15,607 nucleotides of DNA from CAVSBT01 sp964609465 (GCA_964609465.1 CAZSSQ010000057.1:1-15607); one strand, 5' to 3'; shown: positions 1-5,686, counted from the stretch's first letter. Notes: generated by a model from the letters alone, not told the origin. A program made the numbers and translations.

Positions 1-235
1 CCGTCGGCGTCTCCGTCGGCGTGCTGACAGGTGTGTCCGTGGGCGTCGGCGTGCTGATGGGTGTAGGTGTCTCTGTAGGCCAGCAGGCCGGGGCGTCCGA
101 GGGGGCCAGGGACTGCTTGTCCACGGCTGCACAAGCCCGCCGAGGCGAGTCTAGATCGAGCGCGGCGCTGGCAATGAGGAAACTAGCCACTCCCAAGAGG
201 ACCAGGAAACCCAGCAATGAGATGGCCCGCTTCAC
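1..235 (-). CDS. Secreted protein with Thr-Pro-rich linker, N-terminal part (3' end outside window)
   Basis: The minus strand reads open from a GTG at 235-233 to the window edge, giving 78 residues. They begin MKRAISLLGFLVLLGVASFL, a basic start and a hydrophobic stretch typical of a signal peptide or signal anchor. After about 25 residues with two cysteines, the protein becomes a Thr-Pro-rich linker (TETPTPISTPTPTDTP and on), the kind that joins exported domains to the cell surface in Chloroflexota. AGGAG lies 10 bases upstream of the GTG and supports this start. The functional domain lies outside the window, so no activity can be given. The long leader with two c-di-GMP riboswitches and a terminator (323-877) points to control by c-di-GMP, which would fit an adhesin or matrix protein; that role is inference. 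Confidence 0.7.
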   Translation of the reverse strand, partial: MKRAISLLGFLVLLGVASFLIASAALDLDSPRRACAAVDKQSLAPSDAPACWPTETPTPISTPTPTDTPVSTPTETPT

Positions 236-322
236 GCTGGCGTCGCTCCTAACGCCGCCGCACAGGCTCGGTTGCCGCCCTCTCCGGAGTAGTTGAGCCA
301 GTCGGCGAGCTGCATCGTCTAC

Positions 323-376
323 ACAAACAAAAAGCCGCCGCCTTCAGCGCCTAACGACTGGTGAGAAGGCCGCGGC
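323..376 (-). terminator. Intrinsic terminator, likely expression platform of the proximal riboswitch
   Basis: On the minus strand GCCGCGGCCTTC (376-365) pairs with GAAGGCGGCGGC (345-334), 11 of 12 positions, with a 19-base loop. It is followed at once by TTTTTGTTTG. It sits about 20 bases after the 3' end of the proximal GEMM-I aptamer and about 90 bases before the GTG start at 235. This is the expected place for a riboswitch-controlled terminator. Which ligand state favours read-through cannot be read from the sequence. Confidence 0.8.
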
Positions 377-395
377 TGAAGACTCTCCGAGAATG

Positions 396-567
396 CTCTC
401 TTCGGCAGCCCGGCTGTCCTGGCCCCCACCTCCGTCCGCCTTTGGCAGACGGGCCCCGCCGTGGGCGGGCAGACCGTAGACCCGTAGCTTTGCGTCCGCC
501 TGCCTTTGGCGGGCGGACCCCGATCCCTTGGGGTAACGCGGTTTCCCGCGTCTCGCCTTTTCGGAGA
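396..567 (-). promoter_or_regulatory. Cyclic-di-GMP class I (GEMM-I) riboswitch, gene-proximal copy
   Basis: Read on the minus strand, this copy has the GEMM-I landmarks in order: TCCGAAAAGGC at the 5' side of P1, a P2 hairpin CGCGG-GAAA-CCGCG with the GNRA tetraloop, the core GGACGCAAAGCTACGGGTCT, and the 3' side AGCCGGGCTGCCGAA. The core and the 3' segment are close to the family consensus. Two things are unusual. About 39 bases lie between the end of P2 and GGACGC, where the two normally abut. The P3 arm is also extended by GC-rich hairpins. The terminator at 323-376 follows, then the secreted-protein gene at 235. The class call rests on remembered consensus, not on a covariance-model score. 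Confidence 0.78.
432..518. repeat. Cluster of small GC palindromes inserted in riboswitch copy A
   Basis: Three hairpin-forming units are seen. At 432-452 arms CCGTCCGCC and GGCAGACGG flank TTT. At 455-469 CCCGCC and GGCGGG flank GTG. At 494-518 GTCCGCCTGCC and GGCGGGCGGAC flank TTT. The first and third share the pattern GTCCGCC..TTTGGC..GRCGG and look like copies of one small palindromic element. They fall in the P3 arm and just before the conserved core of the riboswitch, places where the distal copy has different sequence, so they look like insertions. Confidence 0.6.
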
Positions 568-593
568 TCCTATTCAGTTGTCTGGTGCGGTTG

Positions 594-661
594 TTCTAGG
601 GGTCCCAGGGTCCCGTTCCAGGGCCCCGCCTTCCCCGTGCCGGGCCCCGAGACCCCTAGAA
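594..661. repeat. Perfect 11-bp inverted repeat with GC-rich interior, between the two riboswitches
   Basis: TTCTAGGGGTC (594-604) and GACCCCTAGAA (651-661) are perfect complements. The interior contains two GGGCCC blocks (621-626 and 642-647) that can pair with each other. The element lies in the leader RNA between the distal and proximal aptamers, just downstream of the decayed terminator hairpin of the distal copy. It has no U-tract. It may be a structural spacer or an inserted palindrome. Confidence 0.6.
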
Positions 662-665
662 TCAT

Positions 666-700
666 CAGCCCGCCGCCCTCAGCAAGAAAGCGATGGGCTG
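666..700 (-). promoter_or_regulatory. Decayed terminator-like hairpin after the distal riboswitch
   Basis: On the minus strand CAGCCC (700-695) can pair with GGGCTG (671-666). The surrounding bases match the intact terminator of the proximal copy: GTCTTCAGCC before the hairpin and GGGCGGCGG near its 3' arm. Here the stem is short and ATGATTC follows instead of a U-run. It therefore looks like a duplicated expression platform that has lost its terminator function. Confidence 0.5.
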
Positions 701-716
701 AAGACTCCCCGATGGG

Positions 717-877
717 CTCTCTTCGGCAGCCCGGCGGTCGTAGCGCATCGGCCGTAGACCCGTGGCTTTGCGTCCCCCAACCAACGACGGTCGGAGGAGC
801 GAGTACGTCCTCTCAGAATCCATGTCCTGGCGGGGCGACTCGCCGGTGCGGTTTCCCACACCTTGCCTTTTCGGAGA
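717..877 (-). promoter_or_regulatory. Cyclic-di-GMP class I (GEMM-I) riboswitch, distal copy
   Basis: The minus strand carries TCCGAAAAGGCAAG, then the P2 hairpin GGTGTGG-GAAA-CCGCACC, then GGACGCAAAGCCACGGGTCT, a compact P3 arm, and GCCGGGCTGCCGAAGAG. The core and the P3 arm are closer to the GEMM-I consensus than in the proximal copy. As there, P2 and GGACGC are separated, here by about 69 bases that can form small hairpins such as GGCGAGTCGCC. The shared unusual feature and the matching flanks (GAGAGC, GTCTTCAGCC) show that the two riboswitches arose by tandem duplication. The orientation means that it acts on the minus-strand gene at 1-235, not on the VWA gene. Confidence 0.8.
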
Positions 878-1001
878 CGTATTCCAGATGTCCAGGTTCT
901 GGGCTTGAGGCTTAGCCGCGTTTCCCTTCGGCCGCTGCCTCTGCCTCCATCACCCGGCCTTCGCCTCCTTGCGGGTTACAGACCGGCAAAAAGACTGTCG
1001 A

Positions 1002-1030
1002 TACTTAGGGATGAGGCGTGCTTGGCACAA
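1002..1030 (-). promoter_or_regulatory. Possible promoter for the riboswitch leader
   Basis: On the minus strand TTGTGC (1030-1025) is followed after 17 bases by TAAGTA (1007-1002). It lies about 120 bases upstream of the distal aptamer, a sensible place for the leader start. The -10 match is poor, so this is only a candidate. Confidence 0.2.
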
Positions 1031-1306
1031 TCCGGCTGGCCATTTTTGCGTTTGCAGTCTGCCACAGGCGATGGACTATGTCAAGCAAGTGGACCCTCCC
1101 CTATCTACTTTTTCTAACGTCCCCTTCAAGCTTTTGTTACACGACGCGAACCTGGAGGAGACCCCAGCCAGAATCGGGCAGGGGAACCCCAGCAGGAACG
1201 CGGCTCTTTGTGCGGTGGCCTGAGACGGGCTCTCCCGAGTTGGTGCAGCGCAGCGGCTAAACCGCCGTCGGCGGGAACCGAAACTAGAGTCAGAGGGAAT
1301 CTCACT
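1031..1306. other. Intergenic stretch upstream of the VWA gene
   Basis: Both strands were read and no convincing gene, RNA or repeat was seen. Short open frames here do not resemble known proteins. It must hold the plus-strand promoter for the VWA gene and probably the divergent promoter, but no clear -35/-10 pair stands out. GAGGG at 1293-1297 is the ribosome binding site for the ATG at 1307. Confidence 0.5.
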
Positions 1307-3250
1307 ATGATGGCAAGGCACTGGCTTGCCCGACTTTCTGTAGCCCTTTTCGCTACCGTCTGTATGCTGCGCGCGATAGCCACCGCCGCGAGCGGCGAGC
1401 TGGCGGTAGATATCGCCAGCATCGACGCCAGCAAGCCCGGCGACGTGGTAGCCGTGGTCAGCGTGGCAGACGCCTCGGGCCGGCCCGTGGTCGGGCTCAC
1501 GAAGGAGGACTTTGTCGCCCGCATTGTCGACCTGCCTCCCTCCACGGGAGGCGGAGGACAGGCCGGCTCGCCAGCGTCTATCAGCCAGGTGACGGCCGCC
1601 GTCAACTCCGACATCGGTGTGGCGGTGGTGCTGGCCGTGGACGTCAGCGGAAGCATGGAGGGAGACCCGATGGCCCAGGCCCGGGAAGCGAGTCGCACCT
1701 TCGTGGAAGGGCTGGCGCCCATCGACAGTGTGGCCCTGGTCACCTTCGGCGACGCCGTGACCCCTGTCCTCAACTTCACGACTGATAGGGGCGCTGTCTT
1801 CGCAGCTCTGGACTCGCTGCAGGCCGTGGGCAACACCGCCCTCTACCAGGCGACAAGCGTCAGCGCCTTCGTGGCAGCCTCGGCCCAGACCCAGCGTAAG
1901 GCCATCATTCTCCTCAGCGACGGCGTCGACTTCGGAAACCGGAGCGCCGTCAGCCGCGATGCTTCCCTGTCACAGGCGGTGGCAATAGGGGCGCCCTTCT
2001 TCACCATTGGGCTGGGCAGCGACATCGACCGCGCCTACCTGGAGGCCCTGGCCCAGGGCACAGGGGGTCGATTTCTGGAGACACCGACCGCTGAGGGCCT
2101 GAGCGAGCTTTACCGTGCCATCGGCGACTTCTTGCGCAGCCAGTACGTCGTCACACTGAGCCCCGGCTCCCTGAACCGGGCACAGCCCTTGACGCTGGAG
2201 ATCGAGGTGACGGCGGGTGGGGCCTCGGGCCTAGCCCGCGAGACGCTGCCCGCCCTGGAGACGTCGCCCACGGCGGAGCCCCCCGTGGTGACGGTCCAGG
2301 GGCTGGCGTCTGGCACCAAGATCAGCGCCCCGGTGAACCTGTCGGTCCAGGTGACAGGCGAGTTGCCGCTGAAGACGCTGCGCATAGAGGTGGACGGCTC
2401 GCTTCTCGCCGAGCTAACGTCGCCACCCTATGAGGTGAGCCTGGACCCCGCGGCCTACGCCGCCGGCAGCCATGCGCTGCGGGTGGAGGCCATCGACACC
2501 GCCGGCGCCGCAGGAGCCACAGAGCTGGGCTTCGTGACAGCGACGTCCTCCGGCGGAGGACCGTCGTTTGGGCTCCTGGCGGTGGGTGTGGTCCTCGTGC
2601 TGCTGGCCGCGGCAGGGACGCTGGGCCTGTTGGCTATCGGCCGCCGCCGGCCCAGAGCACCGGCACTAGCTGCCCGCGTCCACCCCTGGTCCCCCCGTCG
2701 CGGCGGAGAGTCCAAGCCCTGGGAGTCACCCCCCAGCGAGTTGCCCACTTTGAGCGAACAACCGCTGGGCCGCCTGGTCGTGGCTGCGGGTCCGCGGCAG
2801 GAAGAGGCGCTGGAGGTTGGCGCCCGTCCCCGGCGCCTCGGCTCCTCGCCCCACTGTGACCTGGTGCTGGCGAGCGAAGACGGGAGCATCGGACCGGAGG
2901 AGGCCCGCGTGTGGGTCAGCGAGGGGCGGCTCATGTACCACAAGCTTACTCGCCTTCCGACCTTCGCCTCCGATGGTCCTGTTGGCGGCTGGTTCGTGGT
3001 TCAGAATGGCGATGAGATCCGGGTCGGCCCCTACCGCCTCGTCTTCGAACTGCTGGCGCCGGAAGACGGCGTTGCAGAGGCGCTCGCCGCACTGGAGCAA
3101 GCAAACGAGCAGCAGCCACGGCGCCGCAGGCGTAGGCAGGCTGTCCCGCGACCAGTAGCCGAGGTGAAAAACGAGGACGAGCAGCGACCCGAGCAGATGA
3201 TCGAGCCAACGCCGGCTGAGGACGCGGATCCTGGCGCCGAGAGCGTGTAA
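1307..3250 (+). CDS. Membrane protein with extracellular VWA and Ig-like domains and cytoplasmic FHA-like domain
   Basis: The protein has 647 residues from ATG 1307, chosen because GAGGG lies 9 bases upstream and a signal peptide (ARHWLARLSVALFATVCMLR) begins right there; an in-frame upstream start at 1208 would bury it. Residues about 105-280 form a von Willebrand A domain with an intact MIDAS: DVSGSM at about 112, NTALYQ at about 176 and LLSDGVD at about 202. An Ig-like segment follows at about 325-405, then one membrane segment at about 421-445. The C-terminal inner region has an FHA-like domain at about 487-583 (RRLGSSPHCDLVL, then VQNGDEIRVGPYRLVFELL) with degenerate phosphopeptide-binding positions. 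A basic then acidic low-complexity tail ends the protein. It could couple outside adhesion or ligand binding to inside protein contacts. A terminator ends the unit. The role with the neighbouring Tad pilus is inferred. Confidence 0.85.
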   Translation: MMARHWLARLSVALFATVCMLRAIATAASGELAVDIASIDASKPGDVVAVVSVADASGRPVVGLTKEDFVARIVDLPPSTGGGGQAGSPASISQVTAAVNSDIGVAVVLAVDVSGSMEGDPMAQAREASRTFVEGLAPIDSVALVTFGDAVTPVLNFTTDRGAVFAALDSLQAVGNTALYQATSVSAFVAASAQTQRKAIILLSDGVDFGNRSAVSRDASLSQAVAIGAPFFTIGLGSDIDRAYLEALAQGTGGRFLETPTAEGLSELYRAIGDFLRSQYVVTLSPGSLNRAQPLTLEIEVTAGGASGLARETLPALETSPTAEPPVVTVQGLASGTKISAPVNLSVQVTGELPLKTLRIEVDGSLLAELTSPPYEVSLDPAAYAAGSHALRVEAIDTAGAAGATELGFVTATSSGGGPSFGLLAVGVVLVLLAAAGTLGLLAIGRRRPRAPALAARVHPWSPRRGGESKPWESPPSELPTLSEQPLGRLVVAAGPRQEEALEVGARPRRLGSSPHCDLVLASEDGSIGPEEARVWVSEGRLMYHKLTRLPTFASDGPVGGWFVVQNGDEIRVGPYRLVFELLAPEDGVAEALAALEQANEQQPRRRRRRQAVPRPVAEVKNEDEQRPEQMIEPTPAEDADPGAESV

Positions 3251-3270
3251 CGGCCGCTCTGTCAGCATTG

Positions 3271-3304
3271 GGGCCTGCCCTACCGGGCAGGCCCTCTCAT
3301 TTTG
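3271..3304 (+). terminator. Intrinsic terminator after the VWA gene
   Basis: GGGCCTGCCC (3271-3280) and GGGCAGGCCC (3285-3294) form a perfect 10-bp stem with loop TACC, followed by TCTCATTTT. The U-run is broken but the stem is strong. It lies 20 bases after the VWA stop codon. Confidence 0.8.
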
Positions 3305-3398
3305 ATCAGCTTTTTTCGCTCTGCTAGCCACCGTACCCCTTTAAGACTGCGCACTGTTGCCGATCCTACATAGGGGAATACCCCAATATCGGAGCGGG

Positions 3399-3427
3399 GG
3401 AACCCTAACAGCAACGCCGGAAGACCC
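3399..3427 (+). promoter_or_regulatory. Candidate ECF-type promoter upstream of the sigma gene
   Basis: GGAACCCTAA (3399-3408) resembles the GGAAC-type -35 of ECF sigma promoters, and AGACCC follows at 3422-3427. The same AACCCTAA and AGACCC pair with identical 21-base offset occurs before the first pilin gene (4529-4555). A promoter here would suggest autoregulation. The -10 identity is uncertain. Confidence 0.4.
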
Positions 3428-3474
3428 TGTGTAATGCTCCAACCCCAGGGTCGTTGTTAGTACGCGAGAGCTGG

Positions 3475-4050
3475 ATGCTGAAGCTCGACCTACGGCGCGT
3501 GGACGACGAGCGCTTGCTCGTTGAAAGGGCGATTGGGCGGGATGCCGAGGCCTTCGGCGAGCTGTACGACATGCACGTCGTCCGCGTCTACCGTCACATC
3601 TACTACCTCGTCAATAGCGTTAGCGAAGCCGAAGACCTGACCGCCCAGACCTTCTTGCAGGCCTGGGAGGCCATGGACCGGTACGAGGACCGTGGGGCAC
3701 ATTTTGCGTCCTGGCTGCTGCGTATCGCCCACAACCTGGCCATCAGCTACCTCCGCTCGCGGCGCGAAGGCAACCAGTTGTACGAAGGGCTGATGGACCA
3801 GGACAGCTTCCGCAATCCCGAGAAGGTAACCGAGCGGCAGGCCGACGAGGAGCGTGTCAGGCAGGCCATCCTCCAGTTGGGCCATGAGCAGCGTCAGGTG
3901 ATCATCCTTCGCTTCGTAGAGGACCTGGAGTACCGCGAGGTGGCAGAGATTGTCGGCAAGAGCGTGGCAGCCGTGCGCGTCATTCAGCACCGCGCTCTCT
4001 GCACCCTTCGCAAGCTGATGAAGGCAGAAAGCGTCTCGGCCAAAGGTTGA
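3475..4050 (+). CDS. ECF-family RNA polymerase sigma factor
   Basis: This is a sigma-70 family ECF factor of about 191 residues. Region 2 is seen in AFGELYDMHVVRVYRHIYYL, SEAEDLTAQTFLQAWEAM and FASWLLRIAHNLAISYLRSR. Region 4 is seen in LGHEQRQVIILRFVEDLEYR and EVAEIVGKSVAAVRVIQHRA, a helix-turn-helix that would read the -35. No extra domain is visible. The start is taken at ATG 3475 with GAGAG just upstream, because the family pattern begins a few residues later; a TTG at 3454 in frame would add seven residues. The next gene starts 7 bases after the stop, so they form an operon. The location directly before the tad genes suggests that it controls them. Confidence 0.9.
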   Translation: MLKLDLRRVDDERLLVERAIGRDAEAFGELYDMHVVRVYRHIYYLVNSVSEAEDLTAQTFLQAWEAMDRYEDRGAHFASWLLRIAHNLAISYLRSRREGNQLYEGLMDQDSFRNPEKVTERQADEERVRQAILQLGHEQRQVIILRFVEDLEYREVAEIVGKSVAAVRVIQHRALCTLRKLMKAESVSAKG

Positions 4051-4057
4051 TTCGCCC

Positions 4058-4330
4058 ATGGTGAAGGTTAGCATCGTGCAGGCACTGACTGATTGCCTGG
4101 AGACCCTGCGCCAGGGCTCGGACCTGAACGCGGCCGTGGAAAGGTACCCGGAATACCGTACCCAACTGAAGGCCCTCCTGGAAGTGGTCTCCCTCATCCG
4201 CCCTCTGTCAGGGGACGTGGCGCCCTCTCCCACAATGCGGGAGAGCATCTGGGCCCGTCTGATCGAGCTTCAAGACGAGCCTGCCCCTTCTCTCTTCGAC
4301 GCCGGAGGCGAGGCGTCGGAAGCCTACTGA
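4058..4330 (+). CDS. Small protein cotranscribed with the ECF sigma factor (possible anti-sigma or regulator fragment)
   Basis: The protein has 90 residues, starting at ATG 4058, 7 bases after the sigma gene. The N-terminal half, VQALTDCLETLRQGSDLNAA followed by VERYPEYRTQLKALLEV, matches a pattern I associate with proteins encoded next to ECF sigma genes in Chloroflexota and actinobacteria (a CLE..RxGxxLxxxLxRYPExxxxLxxLL motif, as in DUF5667-type proteins). Those proteins are usually longer and carry a membrane segment. This one has neither a membrane helix nor a zinc-binding motif and ends in an acidic tail. It may be a soluble sigma partner or a shortened anti-sigma factor. The family link is from memory and the function is not shown by the sequence. 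Confidence 0.7.
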   Translation: MVKVSIVQALTDCLETLRQGSDLNAAVERYPEYRTQLKALLEVVSLIRPLSGDVAPSPTMRESIWARLIELQDEPAPSLFDAGGEASEAY

Positions 4331-4716
4331 GAGGCGGGCGAGGCAACTGCGGGTCCACAGTCATCACGAGGAAAGCTTTGCATCCGAGCGCCATAGCCAA
4401 GGCCCCATTCCCCCGAAGGCCAGCCTGGAGGCCGGCTTTGGAGGGCCAACAGGTACGGGGTCTATCCCGCGGAATACAACTTCAGGATTCGCAAGCACCG
4501 CCGATACTGTAGGGGTCGGATCAGTGAAAACCCTAATAAGCAGGAGGTGAGACCCGGAGAAGAGAGAGGCCACACACAAACCGCTGCCGCGGGTCCCGCC
4601 GTCTGTAGAAGGGGGCGGAGGCAGGGCGGCAAACGTCGTGAAGCCGGCTGCGGTGGCCGGTGAGGAAACAGGGGGGCCGGCGGGTGCCCGCCCCCAGAAC
4701 CCAGAAGGAGGAGGTT
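4331..4716 (+). other. Long untranslated leader of the tad/flp operon
   Basis: No convincing coding frame is present in these 386 bases; the open frames are shadows. The stretch holds the candidate promoter at 4529-4555 and many GC-rich pairing segments, for example GGCCAGC and GCCGGC near 4420-4437. It ends in a strong ribosome binding site, AAGGAGGAGG. I looked for a c-di-GMP riboswitch or another known class here and found none with certainty. If transcription begins near 4560, the pilin mRNA has a leader of about 150 bases. Confidence 0.5.
4529..4555 (+). promoter_or_regulatory. Candidate ECF-type promoter upstream of the first Flp pilin
   Basis: AACCCTAA at 4529-4536 is followed by AGACCC at 4550-4555, the same pair at the same 21-base offset as before the sigma gene (3401 and 3422). 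The bases between are unrelated except for a shared GCA. This suggests a common promoter read by the ECF factor encoded at 3475-4050. Confidence 0.4.
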
Positions 4717-4896
4717 ATGCGGCTAATCAATGAGGCACTGCTGCGAGTGATGACCTGGACGCGCCGGGACGAGGGCCAGACCCTGGTAGAGTACGCCCTC
4801 ATCATCGCCCTGGTCAGTGTGGCGCTCGTCGTTGCGCTCGGGTTGCTCAAGGACGATATCGCCGGCGTCTTCCAGGACATCGGCGGCAGCTTCTAG
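4717..4896 (+). CDS. Flp/Fap-type major pilin subunit (first copy)
   Basis: This is a 59-residue prepilin of the Tad type. A short basic leader (MRLINEALLRVMTWTRRDEG) ends in the processing site G before QTLVEYALIIALVSVALVVA. It holds the conserved Glu at +5 and Tyr at +6 and the hydrophobic assembly helix. A short tail (DDIAGVFQDIGGSF) follows. The start is ATG 4717, directly after the excellent ribosome binding site AAGGAGGAGG; an in-frame GTG at 4660 is rejected. A TadV-type prepilin peptidase would cleave it, but none is encoded in this window. The strong translation signal and the hairpin after the gene suggest that this is the abundant subunit. Confidence 0.93.
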   Translation: MRLINEALLRVMTWTRRDEGQTLVEYALIIALVSVALVVALGLLKDDIAGVFQDIGGSF

Positions 4897-4902
4897 GCAA
4901 GC

Positions 4903-4922
4903 GGAGGAGGTTCTTCTCCTCC
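4903..4922 (+). repeat. Small hairpin after the first pilin gene
   Basis: GGAGGAG (4903-4909) and CTCCTCC (4916-4922) pair around GTTCTT, six bases after the stop of the first pilin. There is no U-run. It may stabilise the pilin mRNA end together with the larger hairpin at 4946-4982. Confidence 0.5.
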
Positions 4923-4945
4923 AACGTCAGTGGTGAAAGAGGAAT

Positions 4946-4982
4946 GCTGGCTAGCGACGACGACCCGTCGTTGCTAGCCAGC
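4946..4982 (+). promoter_or_regulatory. Strong hairpin between the two pilin genes
   Basis: GCTGGCTAGC plus GACGACG (4946-4962) pairs with CGTCGT, T and GCTAGCCAGC (4966-4982), a 17-bp stem with one G-T pair and loop ACC. No U-run follows, so it is not a standard terminator. In polycistronic pilin mRNAs such a structure can protect the upstream message from 3' decay or partly stop transcription, raising the amount of the first pilin relative to later genes. The structure is seen; the role is inferred. Confidence 0.75.
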
Positions 4983-5008
4983 GGAGCCTACAAGGCAGGG
5001 AGAATAGC

Positions 5009-5191
5009 GTGGACCGACTCAAGCGGCTGCTGCTCGGGTACGCCGGAGTCCTGCGGAGCGAAAGCGGACAGACTCTGGTGGAGTACGCCCTGGTCATTCT
5101 GCTCGTTGCCGTTGCGCTGGTGGCTGTTCTCGGCGCCTTCAGCGGCCAACTCGACCAAGCCTACCAGACGGCGTCGGCGGCCTTCCCTTAG
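5009..5191 (+). CDS. Flp/Fap-type pilin subunit (second copy)
   Basis: This is a 60-residue Tad-type prepilin that starts at GTG 5009 with GGGAG six bases upstream. The leader MDRLKRLLLGYAGVLRSESG is followed by QTLVEYALVILLVAVALVAV, so the cleavage glycine, the Glu +5 and the Tyr +6 are intact. The tail (FSGQLDQAYQTASAAFP) differs from that of the first pilin. It lies in the same operon after the large hairpin. The GTG start and simpler ribosome binding site suggest lower expression, so it could be a minor pilin or an alternative subunit. Confidence 0.9.
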   Translation: MDRLKRLLLGYAGVLRSESGQTLVEYALVILLVAVALVAVLGAFSGQLDQAYQTASAAFP

Positions 5192-5230
5192 GCCGGGCGG
5201 CGGCGGTTCAGGTGCATTTGGCAGGTGACC

Positions 5231-5686
5231 ATGAATGATCGAAGGCGGGGGCCACGAGAGATGCCGGCATGGCAGCCAGGTGAGGGACAGCGGCAGCGAG
5301 GCGAAGGCGGCCAGGCGCTCGTGGGGTTTGCCCTGGTGGTGCCAATCCTCCTGATCCTGGTCCTGGCCATCGTCGACTTCGGCTGGGCCTTGCGCTCCTG
5401 GATGACCGTCACCAACTCCGCCCGCGAAGGGGCACGCGCAGGCGCCGTCGGCGCCAGTTGCGAAGACATCGAGCAGAGGGTCGTAGGCACTTCAGCCGGG
5501 CTCCTAACCGCCTCCGATGTGTCGGTCGAGAACTGCCAGGGCCAGCCCGGCACCTCGGTAGTCGTAACCGTGACACATGACTACTCATTCGTCACACCCT
5601 TGGGCAGTCTCCTAACCGTCTTCAGTGGCGGTACTCTCCCTTCCGCCATAACCATGACCTCAAGCAGTGACACAAGGATCGAGTGA
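5231..5686 (+). CDS. tadE: TadE-like pseudopilin
   Basis: The protein has 151 residues. After a hydrophilic, basic leader comes GGQALVGFALVVPILLILVL and then AIVDFGWALRSW, the TadE hydrophobic signature, followed by TNSAREGARAGAVG, typical of the family. The remainder is a small extracytoplasmic domain with two cysteines (GASCEDIE and VENCQG). The family usually reads GQALVEFAL; here the Glu is Gly (GTG GGG TTT). This Glu is important for processing or assembly of type IV-like pilins. The start is ATG 5231; an in-frame GTG at 5225 is the alternative. The last base of the stop codon is the A of the next ATG, so the downstream reading frame is translationally coupled. Confidence 0.87.
   Translation: MNDRRRGPREMPAWQPGEGQRQRGEGGQALVGFALVVPILLILVLAIVDFGWALRSWMTVTNSAREGARAGAVGASCEDIEQRVVGTSAGLLTASDVSVENCQGQPGTSVVVTVTHDYSFVTPLGSLLTVFSGGTLPSAITMTSSSDTRIE

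Noticed and set aside
361..915. Open reading frame of 184 codons on the plus strand
   Set aside because: It runs antisense through both riboswitches and the palindromes, has no ribosome binding site, and its protein resembles nothing; the RNA reading explains the sequence better.
905..1000. Possible third GEMM-I copy upstream of the distal riboswitch on the minus strand
   Set aside because: There are fragments such as GGCCGGGTGATGG and GGCCGAAGGGAAACG, but no GACGCAAAGC core, so it is not supported.
4350..4440. Possible riboswitch on the minus strand near GGATGCAAAGC
   Set aside because: Only a short piece resembles the GEMM core; the flanking P1 and P2 segments are missing and no minus-strand gene follows.
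4944..5228. Open frame of 94 codons overlapping the second pilin
   Set aside because: It runs through the large hairpin and the pilin gene in another frame; the pilin frame has the family motif.
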